The notes beneath the pieces are model-generated. The model saw only the letters and a list, made by a program, of their open reading frames with translations. It was not told the DNA's origin and searched no databases. The position numbers and the translations under genes were made by a program. A stretch of DNA of 64,000 bases, from the NCBI GenBank assembly GCA_003255025.1, contig QANY01002375.1, positions 2,141,109 to 2,205,108 of the forward strand, written 5' to 3'. This document shows, piece after piece, positions 47,160-57,176 of the stretch. The stretch's first letter is position 1. Each line of letters starts with the position of its first letter. Source of the stretch: Datisca glomerata. Its lineage: Eukaryota; Streptophyta; Magnoliopsida; Cucurbitales; Datiscaceae.

Positions 47160-47830
47160 AATTTTTTTTAAAAGGCTAAAAACTGTAGCTAATAGCCACA
47201 ATCTATATTTCAACGACAAAATGTGCCTATTTAAAGTTTCAATTGACCCCTTTTTATTCTTATGCCCTTTCAATTTTAGCTTTACAAATTCACTTTCTCA
47301 TTTTGATTGTTTTTTATACATTATTTATTCATATAAAAATTTTTGAATAAAATAAATTTATTAGTAGATAAAATTAGAAAACTACAATCATAACTTCTAT
47401 ACTTTTCATAAGTCTAACTCATCAAAATATTTCTAATTAAGTTAACTATGCTCGAAGGACATACTCTATACATTTTTTGGTTTGATTTTTTTTGTAAATT
47501 ATTTCTTTGATCTCTATATGATAAATGAGTTAAAAACATGTTTTATTCTTTTATTGATTGATTGAATTTTTCTAATGTATATCTTAACAACGAAATAACT
47601 TAATATGTTCTCATGTCTAAAAATAAATTATAAAGTAGAAATGATAAAAAAATGAAAAGTATGCTCAAGAAATACATCATTTGGAGAAATAAGAAAAGAA
47701 GAAAAAATAATAATTAATGATGCACTATTAATAGACTCAATGGGTAAGTTTAAAATTAAAAATAAGAAGTTGATAAAATGATCTAAAAATGATTCTCTTT
47801 CTCATCTCATTTTTCAAAAGACATGATTAG
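47160..47830. other. AT-rich stretch with dispersed repeat
   Basis: No gene. About 500 bp (47290-47650) resembles 56480-56860, so this is a diverged member of a dispersed AT-rich repeat. Confidence 0.45.
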
Positions 47831-47861
47831 TCAATGCTTGTTGGACCAATGAGAAAAAAGC

Positions 47862-47869
47862 TATTATAA
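47862..47869 (+). promoter_or_regulatory. TATA box of WUN1-like gene
   Basis: TATAAATA about 70 bp before the start codon; the surrounding AAATAGCTCT context is conserved upstream of the decayed copy at 51803. Confidence 0.6.
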
Positions 47870-47931
47870 ATAGCTCTACCAAAATGTCTTGTTTATATAA
47901 GCTTTACAGTTGAAGACAGGTGCTAATAATA

Positions 47932-48402
47932 ATGTCTGAAACAAGTTTGGGTGAATTGCTTGCATCAGATCCAGAAATCCAAACCAAAAAGATGATCAAA
48001 TCACTCTACAAGGCTTTGGCTCGTGGTGGAGTCACAGACACAATCGCGAGGCTAGTGGCCACAGACCTTGGCTGGTGGTACCATGGACCTCCTAATTGCC
48101 AACATATGATGAAAATTCTAACAGGTGAATCAAGACACCAAGATTTCAAATTTAGACCTAGAAGCATCAAGGCCTTTAATGACCGTGTGATCGCGGAGGG
48201 ATGGGAGGCGTCCAAATCTTACTGGGTGCATGTGTGGACTATTGAGCATGGGACAATTACTCAATTGAGAGAGTATTTCAATACGTGGATTACCGTCGTT
48301 ATTCGAGATGAGAATGATAAAGATGAGATTATGCGGATGTGGCAGAGTAGCCCTCAACAGCGGTTGAAACGCTCGTTGCCGGATGTTGTGCTTGCTATTT
48401 GA
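47932..48402 (+). CDS. Wound-induced protein 1 / SAG20-like (NTF2-like fold)
   Basis: A 156-residue protein of the plant wound-induced protein 1 (WUN1/WI12, SAG20) family, small NTF2/SnoaL-like proteins induced by wounding, stress and senescence; no enzymatic activity is established. Landmarks: an amphipathic helix IKSLYKALARGG (residues 22-33), the family signature DLGWWYHGPPNCQHMM (45-60), LTGE (63-66), the core strands SYWVHVWTIEHGTITQLREYF (96-116), TWITVVIRD (118-126) and a C-terminal helix ending in RSLPDVVLAI. I chose ATG at 47932; an upstream in-frame GTG at 47920 is not a plant start. One exon, normal length. The TATA box lies about 70 bp upstream. The gene sits in one unit of a segmental duplication whose partner copy (51870-52256) is dead. 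No damage seen here. Confidence 0.92.
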   Translation: MSETSLGELLASDPEIQTKKMIKSLYKALARGGVTDTIARLVATDLGWWYHGPPNCQHMMKILTGESRHQDFKFRPRSIKAFNDRVIAEGWEASKSYWVHVWTIEHGTITQLREYFNTWITVVIRDENDKDEIMRMWQSSPQQRLKRSLPDVVLAI

Positions 48403-49375
48403 GTGTTTTTTGAATGTTTGTCAAAACTTTACTTTTTAATCTTTATATGATGGCAATGTTACAATCGAAGAAAATATAATATGTGAGTTTACGTTTTATA
48501 TCAATTCAGAAGATTTAACCATAAGATATTTCTCAGGCTTTACACGTTATTTCCTAGAATAATTCATGGCAAAAGAGTTTAACTATTACTTCATTTCTCT
48601 TGTTCTTTGCTGGATCTCTTCCCCTTGCATTCAACATGAAAAAAATTAATTATTCACCTTTCTTTTTTCTAAAACCATATCTTGATTGGATATATTTTTT
48701 CTAAAACCATATCTTGATTGGAAATATTTATCTTAAATTTGTAGTTTGTTCAATGTCTATATGAAGAGTAGTATGAGATTTATGTTAGAGATTTTTTTTG
48801 TTAAGGGACGTAGTACGAGATTAATGTAAAAGCTTTTCAGTCAAGGGAGGACTACGTGGGCGTTAAACCCCTGAACTGATTTACGAGACATGTTCAGTGA
48901 AATTACTTCTTGTTGTCAAAAGCAAACTGAAGTTATAACAATTTCGGATTTCCAACAATTCTTCCTATTTCGCGTCTCTCCTAAGGATCTGAAGGACTTT
49001 TTCTTTGGTTTGGTGAAATGTCACTTTATGTCAATTTTTGTTTATTTTAACCCACTTTAATATTAGACGAAATTTGTCCCATCCTTATTTTTTCATTCTC
49101 AAAATACGCATTGACTCTATAAATTGTATATTGTATTTGTTTTTGTTTTTATTATCTTTAATTGTTTCTCAGTGTATATCTCGGTAAAGATTATAAATTT
49201 TTTGTTATTCCTAATTTATATTTTATAATTGAAAATATCATATTCAAATTATTTCATCCATTAAAAACTATATAGAAAAATCCAATAAAATAAAAAATTA
49301 AACATGTATTTTAGCTCAATCACATAAAAATTAAAAAAACAATATGCTGAAGAAATCAAACTAAAATGTGCTTCT
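48403..49375. other. 3' flank of WUN1-like gene, intergenic
   Basis: No further gene. A 35-bp tandem duplication (CTAAAACCATATCTTGATTG) occurs at 48669 and 48701. Confidence 0.5.
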
Positions 49376-49750
49376 AAGAGTGCTGGTATACGTGCTTATA
49401 ACTTAATTAAGTTAATTGGAGACATATCTAGGTGGGTAAGATTTATGAGTTAGTTTGTTGGTTGAAATGCAGTCATGCCGGGTGGATTAAAGTCAAATAA
49501 GAGATGGCATCGTTTATATAATAATGATAATTACAATATAAATAAAAATATTATATTAATTTTTTATATACACAAATAATATATGAGAAACAACTAAATT
49601 ACTATCAGTTGAAAGGCAAAAATGTCATTTATGTTTTTTTTTTCATAAACTTTTCCAGAAATTAGGAATTACGATATATAGCAATCTTTGCAGCCCCTTA
49701 GATTAATGTCAACTTTTTTTTAATTAGTTAAAATTTTGTTACTTTTATGG
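49376..49750. repeat. Duplicated block A, copy 2
   Basis: Partner of 46512-46910, about 2.86 kb apart, same orientation. It lies upstream of the decayed WUN1-like copy as block A copy 1 lies upstream of the intact gene. Confidence 0.85.
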
Positions 49751-50057
49751 GCTAATTATACTAAGCTCTCTGACCTTCTATAGGTATATTAAATTACACT
49801 TTTACTTTCAAAATCTTATAGTAATATCCTTTATTTTCTATTTTCTTTCACGAATCCCCTACCGTGATTTTGGTTTAAAAAAATAGACCGAAGTCACTGG
49901 CCGTGAGCTTCACATGCTATTTTTAATGGTATACCCCAATGGCATGTGTCTTCTTCTTCACTCTCTATTCTCTCTTTTGCTCTGTTGTTCTTTCTCCCCC
50001 TTCACCTCCCTAGTACTGTCTTCTTCACTTTCTCTTTCCAGATCCATATACAACAAT

Positions 50058-50424
50058 ATGGCTTTCGCTTTACGATTTCCCTCCTACAAGAAGTATGAGA
50101 TCAGAAAGCGAAATCCAGACACTAAAATTTCTACTCTTTTAGTCATTGATATGCAGAATATAATTACTTCTCCTCCATGGCCAGCCCCATCCTCCCCAAC
50201 CTCCTCACCACCATCCGCCTCTGCCAACAAGCTCCATTCTTATCATTTTCACTCGCCACTCTCATAAATCTCCCGTTGACTATGGAATGCTTCCCGAATG
50301 GTGGAACAATGATCAAATCATCGACGGCACCTCCGAGGCTGATCTCATCACCGGCCTTGATAGGACCCCGGCTGATGAGGTTGTCGAGAAGAACACATAC
50401 AGCGCGTTCATGGCTAACTACGCT
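50058..50424 (+). pseudogene. Nicotinamidase-2-like (isochorismatase fold), truncated
   Basis: Similar to the N-terminal half of plant cytosolic nicotinamidases (NIC2/NIC3 type), which convert nicotinamide to nicotinate in NAD salvage. The start at 50058 reads MAFALRFPSYKKYEIRKRNP, then LLVIDMQN with the catalytic Asp. The match shifts frame near 50165 ([17 protein letters not shown]) and again near 50235 ([19 protein letters not shown], then [11 protein letters not shown] and [13 protein letters not shown]). Three frames are thus needed for one continuous homology. Similarity stops at about 50424; the second half, including the catalytic Cys, is absent. A GT dinucleotide follows (GTGAGT), so exon 1 may end here, but no exon 2 is found. 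It is a partial, frameshifted copy inserted within the second WUN1 duplication unit. Confidence 0.8.
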
Positions 50425-50880
50425 GTGAGTAACTCCACTCCAAGTACAGAAATTTGGGTTATTTACAGACCAATCGTCGAGAACCTTATTTGGGCATCTC
50501 CAAATGATTTCTTTACCTCCAAAATTAGCCGCTATCAATCAACTTCCCATTGCATATAGCACAAGAAGAGTAGAGAGAACAGAAGACTTACGAAGAAGAG
50601 AGGAAAGTAAACAAAATGAAAGGGAAAGGAAGAATTAATATTGGCTTCGGACTCGAAAAGTTATAGAAATTAATCAAGAAAAATGAAATGATAATTGACA
50701 CGTGCTCGATTGAAGGGAAATCTGCAGGGGAAAATCAGTCGTCGCTGCCAACACCTATTCTGGGGTTGATAGCTGGAAAGAAAGATAGCATGTTCTGTCA
50801 AAAAGATAGATAATGGCCATTAAATCTCAGCATAAGAGTGGGAAGCGATAAAAGAAATAATTGAGGAGAGTCAAAACTTC

Positions 50881-51110
50881 AGAATGGAAATCGAAACGTC
50901 AGAACAGACTCTTAGCGAGAACATAAATAGAAGCGCTAGAGCATATCCCTAGCGAGAATGAAAATCGAAGCATCAGAGCACACCTCTGATGAGATGGAAA
51001 TCTAAGCACCAGAGCAGGCCTTAGCGAGAATGGAAATCGAAGAGTCAGAGCAGATCCCTAGCGAGAATAGAAATCAAAGCATCAGAACACACCGTTATTG
51101 TGAACAGGAG
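50881..51110. repeat. Minisatellite, ~42-48-bp unit, ~5 copies
   Basis: Units contain AGCGAGAATGGAAATCGAAG, then C.TCAGAGCA and .CCCTAGCGAGAA. It lies in presumed retroelement-derived sequence. Confidence 0.8.
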
Positions 51111-51780
51111 AATGAAACGACAGAAGACAAAGCTCGCACAACCATTAAATGCGCGTCATTCGGTAATGTAATTATTATTATTGCTAACTTTTAGAGGTCA
51201 TTATTATTGCATGTCCCAATGAATCGAGAGTTGAAAATCGAGGAATCGAATCATTACACCTGAATGAATTAAGACTTCATCAAGTGTAATGGGGGCAAAT
51301 GAACATGAATAATTCTCAGTGTTCAGCCACATCAGCGGAGAAGAAAAATAATTAAAGAAAATGTCACGGAAGCATTATAAGAATAATTGAATATGCCATG
51401 TTGGCAGATCTGAAAAAGCTAATATGAAGCTACTCGCCTAACCAAGGTAGCTGAAGTATAAAAGTTGCATAAGAAGTAACGAAAGCCAGAGAAGCCAATC
51501 GAGGGAATCATCACCATGGCGAAGCTGGTAGCAATCACTATAACCGTCAAATTCGCCACACCACGCCAAATGATTCAAATTCAAAAAATTGTTAATACTG
51601 ATAAGCACAATTATTCACCTAAACGATGAAGCAAATCTTGGAATATAAACTCAATCTCAAAAAATATTCCGTTTATTCTTGCTTTATTTCAGGAATTAAG
51701 TTGTATTACAAGTCTATAAATACAGGCCAAGATCACCGAATACAAGTCATCACAAATTGCTTACTCTCATGATTAAGCTT
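51111..51780 (+). other. Possible retroelement LTR remnant
   Basis: A purine-rich TAATGGGGGCAAATGAA (about 51287) followed by some 480 bp with a TATA box (TATAAATACA near 51716) resembles the polypurine tract and U3/R of a plant LTR element. No partner LTR was found in the window, so this is a weak call. Confidence 0.3.
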
Positions 51781-52256
51781 GTTGGACCAATGAAAAAAAA
51801 GATATAAATAGCTCTTTCAAAATGTCTGGTTTATATAATCTTTACAGTTGAAGACAAGAACTAATAATAGTGTCTGAAATAAGTTTGGGTGAATTGCTAG
51901 CATCAGATCCAGAAATCCAAACAAAAAAGATGATCAAATCACTCTACAAGGCTTTGGCTCCTGGTGGTGTCACAAACACAATAGGCTAATAACCACAGGC
52001 CTTGGCAGTTGGTGCCACGGACCCCCTAGTTGCCAACATATGATGAAAATTCTAGCAGGTGAATCAGGGCGCCAAGATTTCAAACTTAGACCTGGAAGCA
52101 TCAAGGCCTTTAATGACTTTGTGATCACGGAGGGATGGGAGACATCCGAATCTTATTCGAGATCAGGATGGTAAAGATGAGATTATGCAGATAAGGCAGA
52201 GTATCCCTCGACAATGGTTGAAACGTTTGTTGCGAGATATTGTGCTTGATGTTTGA
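51781..52256 (+). pseudogene. Decayed WUN1/SAG20-like copy
   Basis: Second copy of the gene at 47932-48402 together with its promoter (CTTGTTGGACCAATGA, ATAAATAGCTCT and GGTTTATATAA are all shared). The coding part is 51870-52256. Lesions: the start ATG is GTG at 51870; a short deletion after VTNTI (near 51980) shifts the frame and gives an in-frame TAG/TAA; and about 84 bp corresponding to the core strands of the intact gene are missing between 52155 and 52160. The signature GPP.CQHMMKIL and the C-terminal IVLDV stretch can still be read. Not translatable as a functional protein. Confidence 0.93.
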
Positions 52257-52359
52257 GTTTTTTCGAAGGCTTTGTCAAAACATTACCTTTTAATCTTATG
52301 AAGATGGTAGCATTACAACCGGATAAAATACAACCGAGCACCTATGTGAATATACTTTT

Positions 52360-52700
52360 TGTATCAATTGAGAAGAATTATGAATGAGAGTGGGATAAGA
52401 GTGAGAGGGTGTAATACCGGTGAAATGACAGTAAACTCCTGCCACAATCGACGGCGGGAAGGGTGTTCGTGGGCTGATAGGCTGTTTTGTTCGCGGGCTG
52501 AGGCTGAGGAAGAACTGCTTATGGTTTCTGTACCACGATTTTTAAAGGTAGCGCTGAAGGCGTCTTTATATAAAAGACGCCTTCTACTATTAATGAATAT
52601 GTCTTTTATAAAAACACATTTTACTTTTATGAAGACGTCTTTACAAAAAATACTTTCTACGTGACCTCATATTTGTGATCAAGTCACCACGAATGATTCT
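52360..52700. other. Possible DNA-transposon end with palindromic motifs
   Basis: Contains a perfect 12-bp-arm hairpin (52556-52584) and more copies of AAGACG/CGTCTT nearby (52610-52660). No reading frame is credible. Confidence 0.35.
52556..52584. repeat. Perfect inverted repeat, 12-bp arms, 5-nt loop
   Basis: GAAGGCGTCTTT and AAAGACGCCTTC flank ATATA. There is no T-tract after it, so a terminator role is unlikely. Confidence 0.9.
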
Positions 52701-52801
52701 TTTGTAAATACACTTTCATCCTAAATGTATAATTCCACTTTATGTTTGAAATTAGTTTTAAAAATATTATATTTTAATCAATTTTTTCAAAATTACCCTA
52801 G

Positions 52802-55800
52802 AATACTAAAAAATCCATCAATTCTAGAGCTGCTACAACGACGTCAAAGAACAATTTGAAGCTCACTCTGAATTATTCATCCAAGACTGCCAAGAGCACT
52901 GGGAAGAAGGCCAAGAAGGGCAATCCTAAGGCCGAAAAGAAATCATCAGATGAATCATCCGCAGCCGCTTCTGATGACCTCGAATCCGCGCTTTTCGATG
53001 ATAAGTCCCGTGCTCGCCGACTTGCCGCCGACGACCATGATCACTCGCTCGACCTAAGACCCGATGGTCGCCCTCTTTTCACTTCCGCAACTTCATTGTC
53101 TCGGCTCACTCGCAAAGACAGCTGTGCCTACTTCAATTTCAAGTATGTTTTTGTATACGCGCCTTCCTTTATGTGTTTCCGTGTCTGTAGGTGTGAAGAA
53201 CTTTATTTGTTTTTGGTGACATTGAATTTCTTTTGTTTACTCGCAATTTAGAATGGAAGAACTGAATGTGGTGTTGCCGGAGGGACTGCCGATGGGAATG
53301 GTGAAGGAGTTCGAGGAGTCGATGCGAAGTGCAGTGCTGGTGCGGCAGAGTTTCTTAGATCTTGGCGATAATTTTAGGCGCGTGGTTGACTGCCTAATGT
53401 GATCTTCCGATGCTAAAGGTGCTAACTTCTTTCTTTCAGGCGCGTTGCTGAAGACATTTCTTAGCATGTCTGGATGTTGGAGATGATTAGGATATATGTA
53501 TGTATTCTGATAACGATAGTCCAATCAACCTACGTGGTTTTTTATAGAGCTTATAAATACATTGCGAATGCTCATGAATTATCGTACCAGGTTGTCTCAA
53601 TTGGGTATCGATAAAACCGCTCATTTCTCAACATCTTTTCAAAGTGACCAACTTACTAACCCGTACTATTTATATTCACCCAGCTAGGCTTTATTTTGGT
53701 GGAGTTACTGGAGCACGTCGACTCTGTCAGCACCTTGACTGACGTATGACTAGTGTCTTTCTCTTCAATTAGCTAACCAACTTGCGATTGCTAGATTCGA
53801 GTTAGGACTTCATAATAATTTTTCTTTGATATTTGATATTGAATCTGCAAACGCCTGTGCCAAAGATTTGAAGTTGTTTCATGTACTTGAATCTAAGAGC
53901 CGATAAATGTTACTTTAAACTTAGCGTATGATAATGATGTTTAATTTTACAAAAGAATATGATAATGGTGTTTTGTTATCTCAGCTCAGCAACTTCACTT
54001 AACTTTTGTAATGACTCAATATATTAGATAGTTAGATTAGGCACAGAGGCACGGGCAGTCCCTATTTATGCATCATGACACAGAGGTGTGAACTTCTGTA
54101 ACTAATGAGAGGTCATGCTTACAAATACACTTCAGCTGGTACTTATCTCTCCAGGCCTCAAGGTTAGAAAGCAGATCGTACTGGATGGTCCAGTCAGTTG
54201 TGGGAAGAGTACTGCACATGCCATGCTTGTTCACTGGGCTCGTGATGAAGGTTGGCTGGTTTTTATGTTTAGGCAGGGAGTGGACTCATGGAGGGTTTTT
54301 TTCATAAAAAGCCCACAAACAGGCCTTTGGGATACCCCTGGTCAAGCTGAAAATATCCTAAAGGTGAGGATTTCTTTTTTCCCTGTTAGTTAGTCAGCTC
54401 ATTTTTTTTTTTTTTGGTTTTATGCAAATTATGTTCATTCAATAAATGTCCTGCCGTGAGTTTGTATCTTGCTTATGTATTCCTTTCCAGGATTTTCTGA
54501 AATTCAATGAGCCCCGATTGAAATAATTGTCTTGCCAATCGTTTGAACCTATTCCATTAGGAGAAGGCACTGGTGTAGGATGCATGAAAGATGCTGACTC
54601 TATGACTATGCTGGAAGGTTCCACTCTATATGACCTTGTTAATACAGGAATCAAGCATACACATGCTGCTGTCGGAGTGGTAGTTCGATTGAGGAAAGAG
54701 TTATCATTTGTGAAAGATATCCGGTCCTTATTGCAATTGATCAAGTGAGACACAGATCACCAATGCTTTCTCTTTTGTATTTCTAATATTAAGTCATTTC
54801 AACGTCTCTTTCAAGAACTTCATTGTAAAATTTCCCTCACTCGTTTATTTGTTCGTGTTACTTTTGTCCAGTGCAACAATTGGTTTACGTTCAGTGAGTA
54901 TGAGGAGCCAGTAACTGTTCGTTCTACTCGACCAGTGCATTCGAAAGAACTTGCAACGGTTGGTATCAATTATTTATCGAGTATGATGTTATTTTCTGCA
55001 CTGAGTTTTATAAACTTTGTAAAATGCACCAGAGTCCGCTTTTCCTCTTTGTTTTTATGGAGGGGCTGGTTCCTTCAAAACTTCTGAAGTTGTAAGGGGA
55101 AATTTTTGTGCCATGGCCGAACCTCAGTTCATCCGTTCTCTTCAAATATTCATCTGAAGCTTCACTATTCCACGTTCAAGGTTTATTTGAGCTGATTTAG
55201 AGATTGCAATAGCAATTATTAAGGGAAGTTAGTTCATTATCCATGGCAAAATAGGAACACTTGACAATAAGTTGAATATTTTAAGTTCATCTGCATAGGC
55301 TATCTGTCTTTAACTTTTATCATCAAAAGTTCATATTGGTTTTCACATGCAATCAGATGTTGGTTTGTGTGAGTTATGTGACAATTCTTGTAATTTCTTT
55401 TGCAGGTTAACGCTTTTAGGTCAATGATGCATGATGATATGATGGTAGGTGCTATCTCTCACTCAACAGAGGTAGGCAAGCTACGAAAGGACTTGCCAGA
55501 TGTTCCCCCAGATGCACGGGAGAATTTACCGTGATACAGTTTGGATGAAGCTGCGTCTGTTTGCCATTACTATGTCAGGTAAGCAAATGAACTTGCGAGG
55601 TTGAAAATGCTGCTGCTAGAGTCATAATTGTATATAAAGCATAATCACAAGTCTAAGAACTACTTATTTATGGCAATTTACAAAATGACATGATATCTAT
55701 AATATATTAAGAGTCACATGAGATGAGAATCAATTAATGGACGATATTATGCCATTCCAATATTACCCTTCTTATCTTTATATACAAGATACAATTGGTT

Positions 55801-56256
55801 GACACGTTTTGTCACACTTACATTGAACTTGTGTATTCATTTATTATTGAATTTGGAAAAACATAATTTACAATTCAGTCTAACCTACTTTTATTTAAGT
55901 ATGTCTATCCGTTTTCATTAGTTCTAAAGTGCACTATCAATGAGTTTGATTGCTTAATTTTAAGTAACGAGTAATCATGGCTTGTGACCTACAAAATTAC
56001 TTTAACACGTGATACACACGTGCTCTTTGACTAGTCAGTCTAAGTTGGAACTCTATAATGGAAGACTGAAATATTGCCAGCTGGTTAGTAACCATATCGT
56101 GTCAAATTCTGAGTTTTCTGAATCATTCATTCTTGTTCTGGAAGGCAAAGATTGATACGCCGTGAAGTATTTACAGAAGAAAACTGGAAGAAGGTATACT
56201 TCTTGTCAAATGGAAATGGAACAGAGATGAGGTGGTTGGTTCCATTGATGCGATGA
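52802..56256 (+). pseudogene. Mitochondrial ribosomal protein S29 (DAP3), multi-exon pseudogene
   Basis: Homologous to plant mRPS29/DAP3, a GTP-binding protein of the mitoribosomal small subunit. Exons by GT..AG borders: about 52802-53142, 53252-53418, 54155-54363, 54491-54744, 54872-54958, 55406-55578 and 56145-56256. Landmarks: RARRLAADDHDHSLDL and GRPLFTSATSLSRLTRKD (exon 1), MEELNVVLPEGLPMG and VLVRQSFLDLGDNFRRV (2), VRKQIVLDGPVSCGKS with the P-loop (3), EPIPLGEGTGVG and HTHAAVGVVVRLRKELS (4), WFTFSEYEEPVTVRSTRPV (5), HDDMMVGAISHST (6), EENWKKVYFLSNGNGTEMRW ending at TGA (7). Lesions: no ATG and an upstream in-frame stop at the beginning, TGA near 53399, two compensating indels in exon 3, TAA near 54524, a one-base deletion near 54722, TGA near 55533. 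Introns are kept, so this is a duplicated, not a processed, pseudogene. Confidence 0.92.
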
Positions 56257-57176
56257 CACAAGAATACTTTTCTATGATTTTTAAACTAAGATTGTGCAAT
56301 AGAAAGGGGAAAGGGAATGGCATGTTTTTTTCTTATCGTCTTCGGGTTATGGCCAAAGTCAGAAATAAAGTAACATCTCATTGAATTTGTTTTTTGTTGG
56401 AGTAGAATTAGATCAGCTTAACAGCATCCATTGTTTATTGTAATCTTGTAACACACGTATCGCACGTGATATATACGTTTTTATCATTCGATTGTTTCTC
56501 ATATAATTATTTATTTATACAAATATAATTTTAAATAAAATATAATTAGTTGTAAGTAAAATTAAAAAAATCATAATTTTAGTTATTTATAATTTTGTAA
56601 GTCTTACTCAACGGAATTTCTCTAATTAAGTTAAAGAAATTTCTCCAATTAAATTATTTAGGTTGATATTTTAGTATATAATTTTTTGGTTAATAGATAT
56701 TTTTAGAATATATTAAAGATGATTTATACATGAAATGAAACTAAAAACTTATTGTGTTTTTCTAATTGATTAAAATTTTCATAATATTTATTAGCAAACT
56801 ATTTAAAATATTCTCTTGTGTCTAAAAATAAAATTTAAATTAGGAATAATAAATGAAAATTATAGTTTATAGCCTCTTAAAATTTTACATGCAAGAATGT
56901 CCCATACATTTTTAATACCAAGATTGACCTTTTATGAAGTTTTACCTAGGTTAATTTCTTTTAGAAATAATAAGTAAAATCTAAATAATAAGTAAAATCT
57001 CATGTACACTATTATGAAAAAAATGAGAAAAAGAAAAAATTAACCTGTGACTCCAAAGAATAATTTAGAAATTGTGAAATAGAGAATGACTATGTTTTTC
57101 CCACTTTTAATAGACGTGATAGACATGAATGTGAGAATTGCATGCCATAAAATAGGCAAACTCTGTCTCTCTCTCT
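56257..57176. other. Intergenic between convergent DAP3 pseudogene and PPR gene
   Basis: AT-rich. 56480-56860 is related to 47290-47650. CACGTGATATATACG/CACACGTATCGCACG words near 56450 and similar words at 56008 may be ends of small elements. No gene. Confidence 0.45.

Noticed and set aside
48006..48357. Two antisense frames opposite the WUN1-like gene
   Set aside because: Shadows of the real coding strand.
52359..52664. 101-codon plus-strand frame
   Set aside because: Passes through the palindrome-rich stretch and has no domain; likely accidental.
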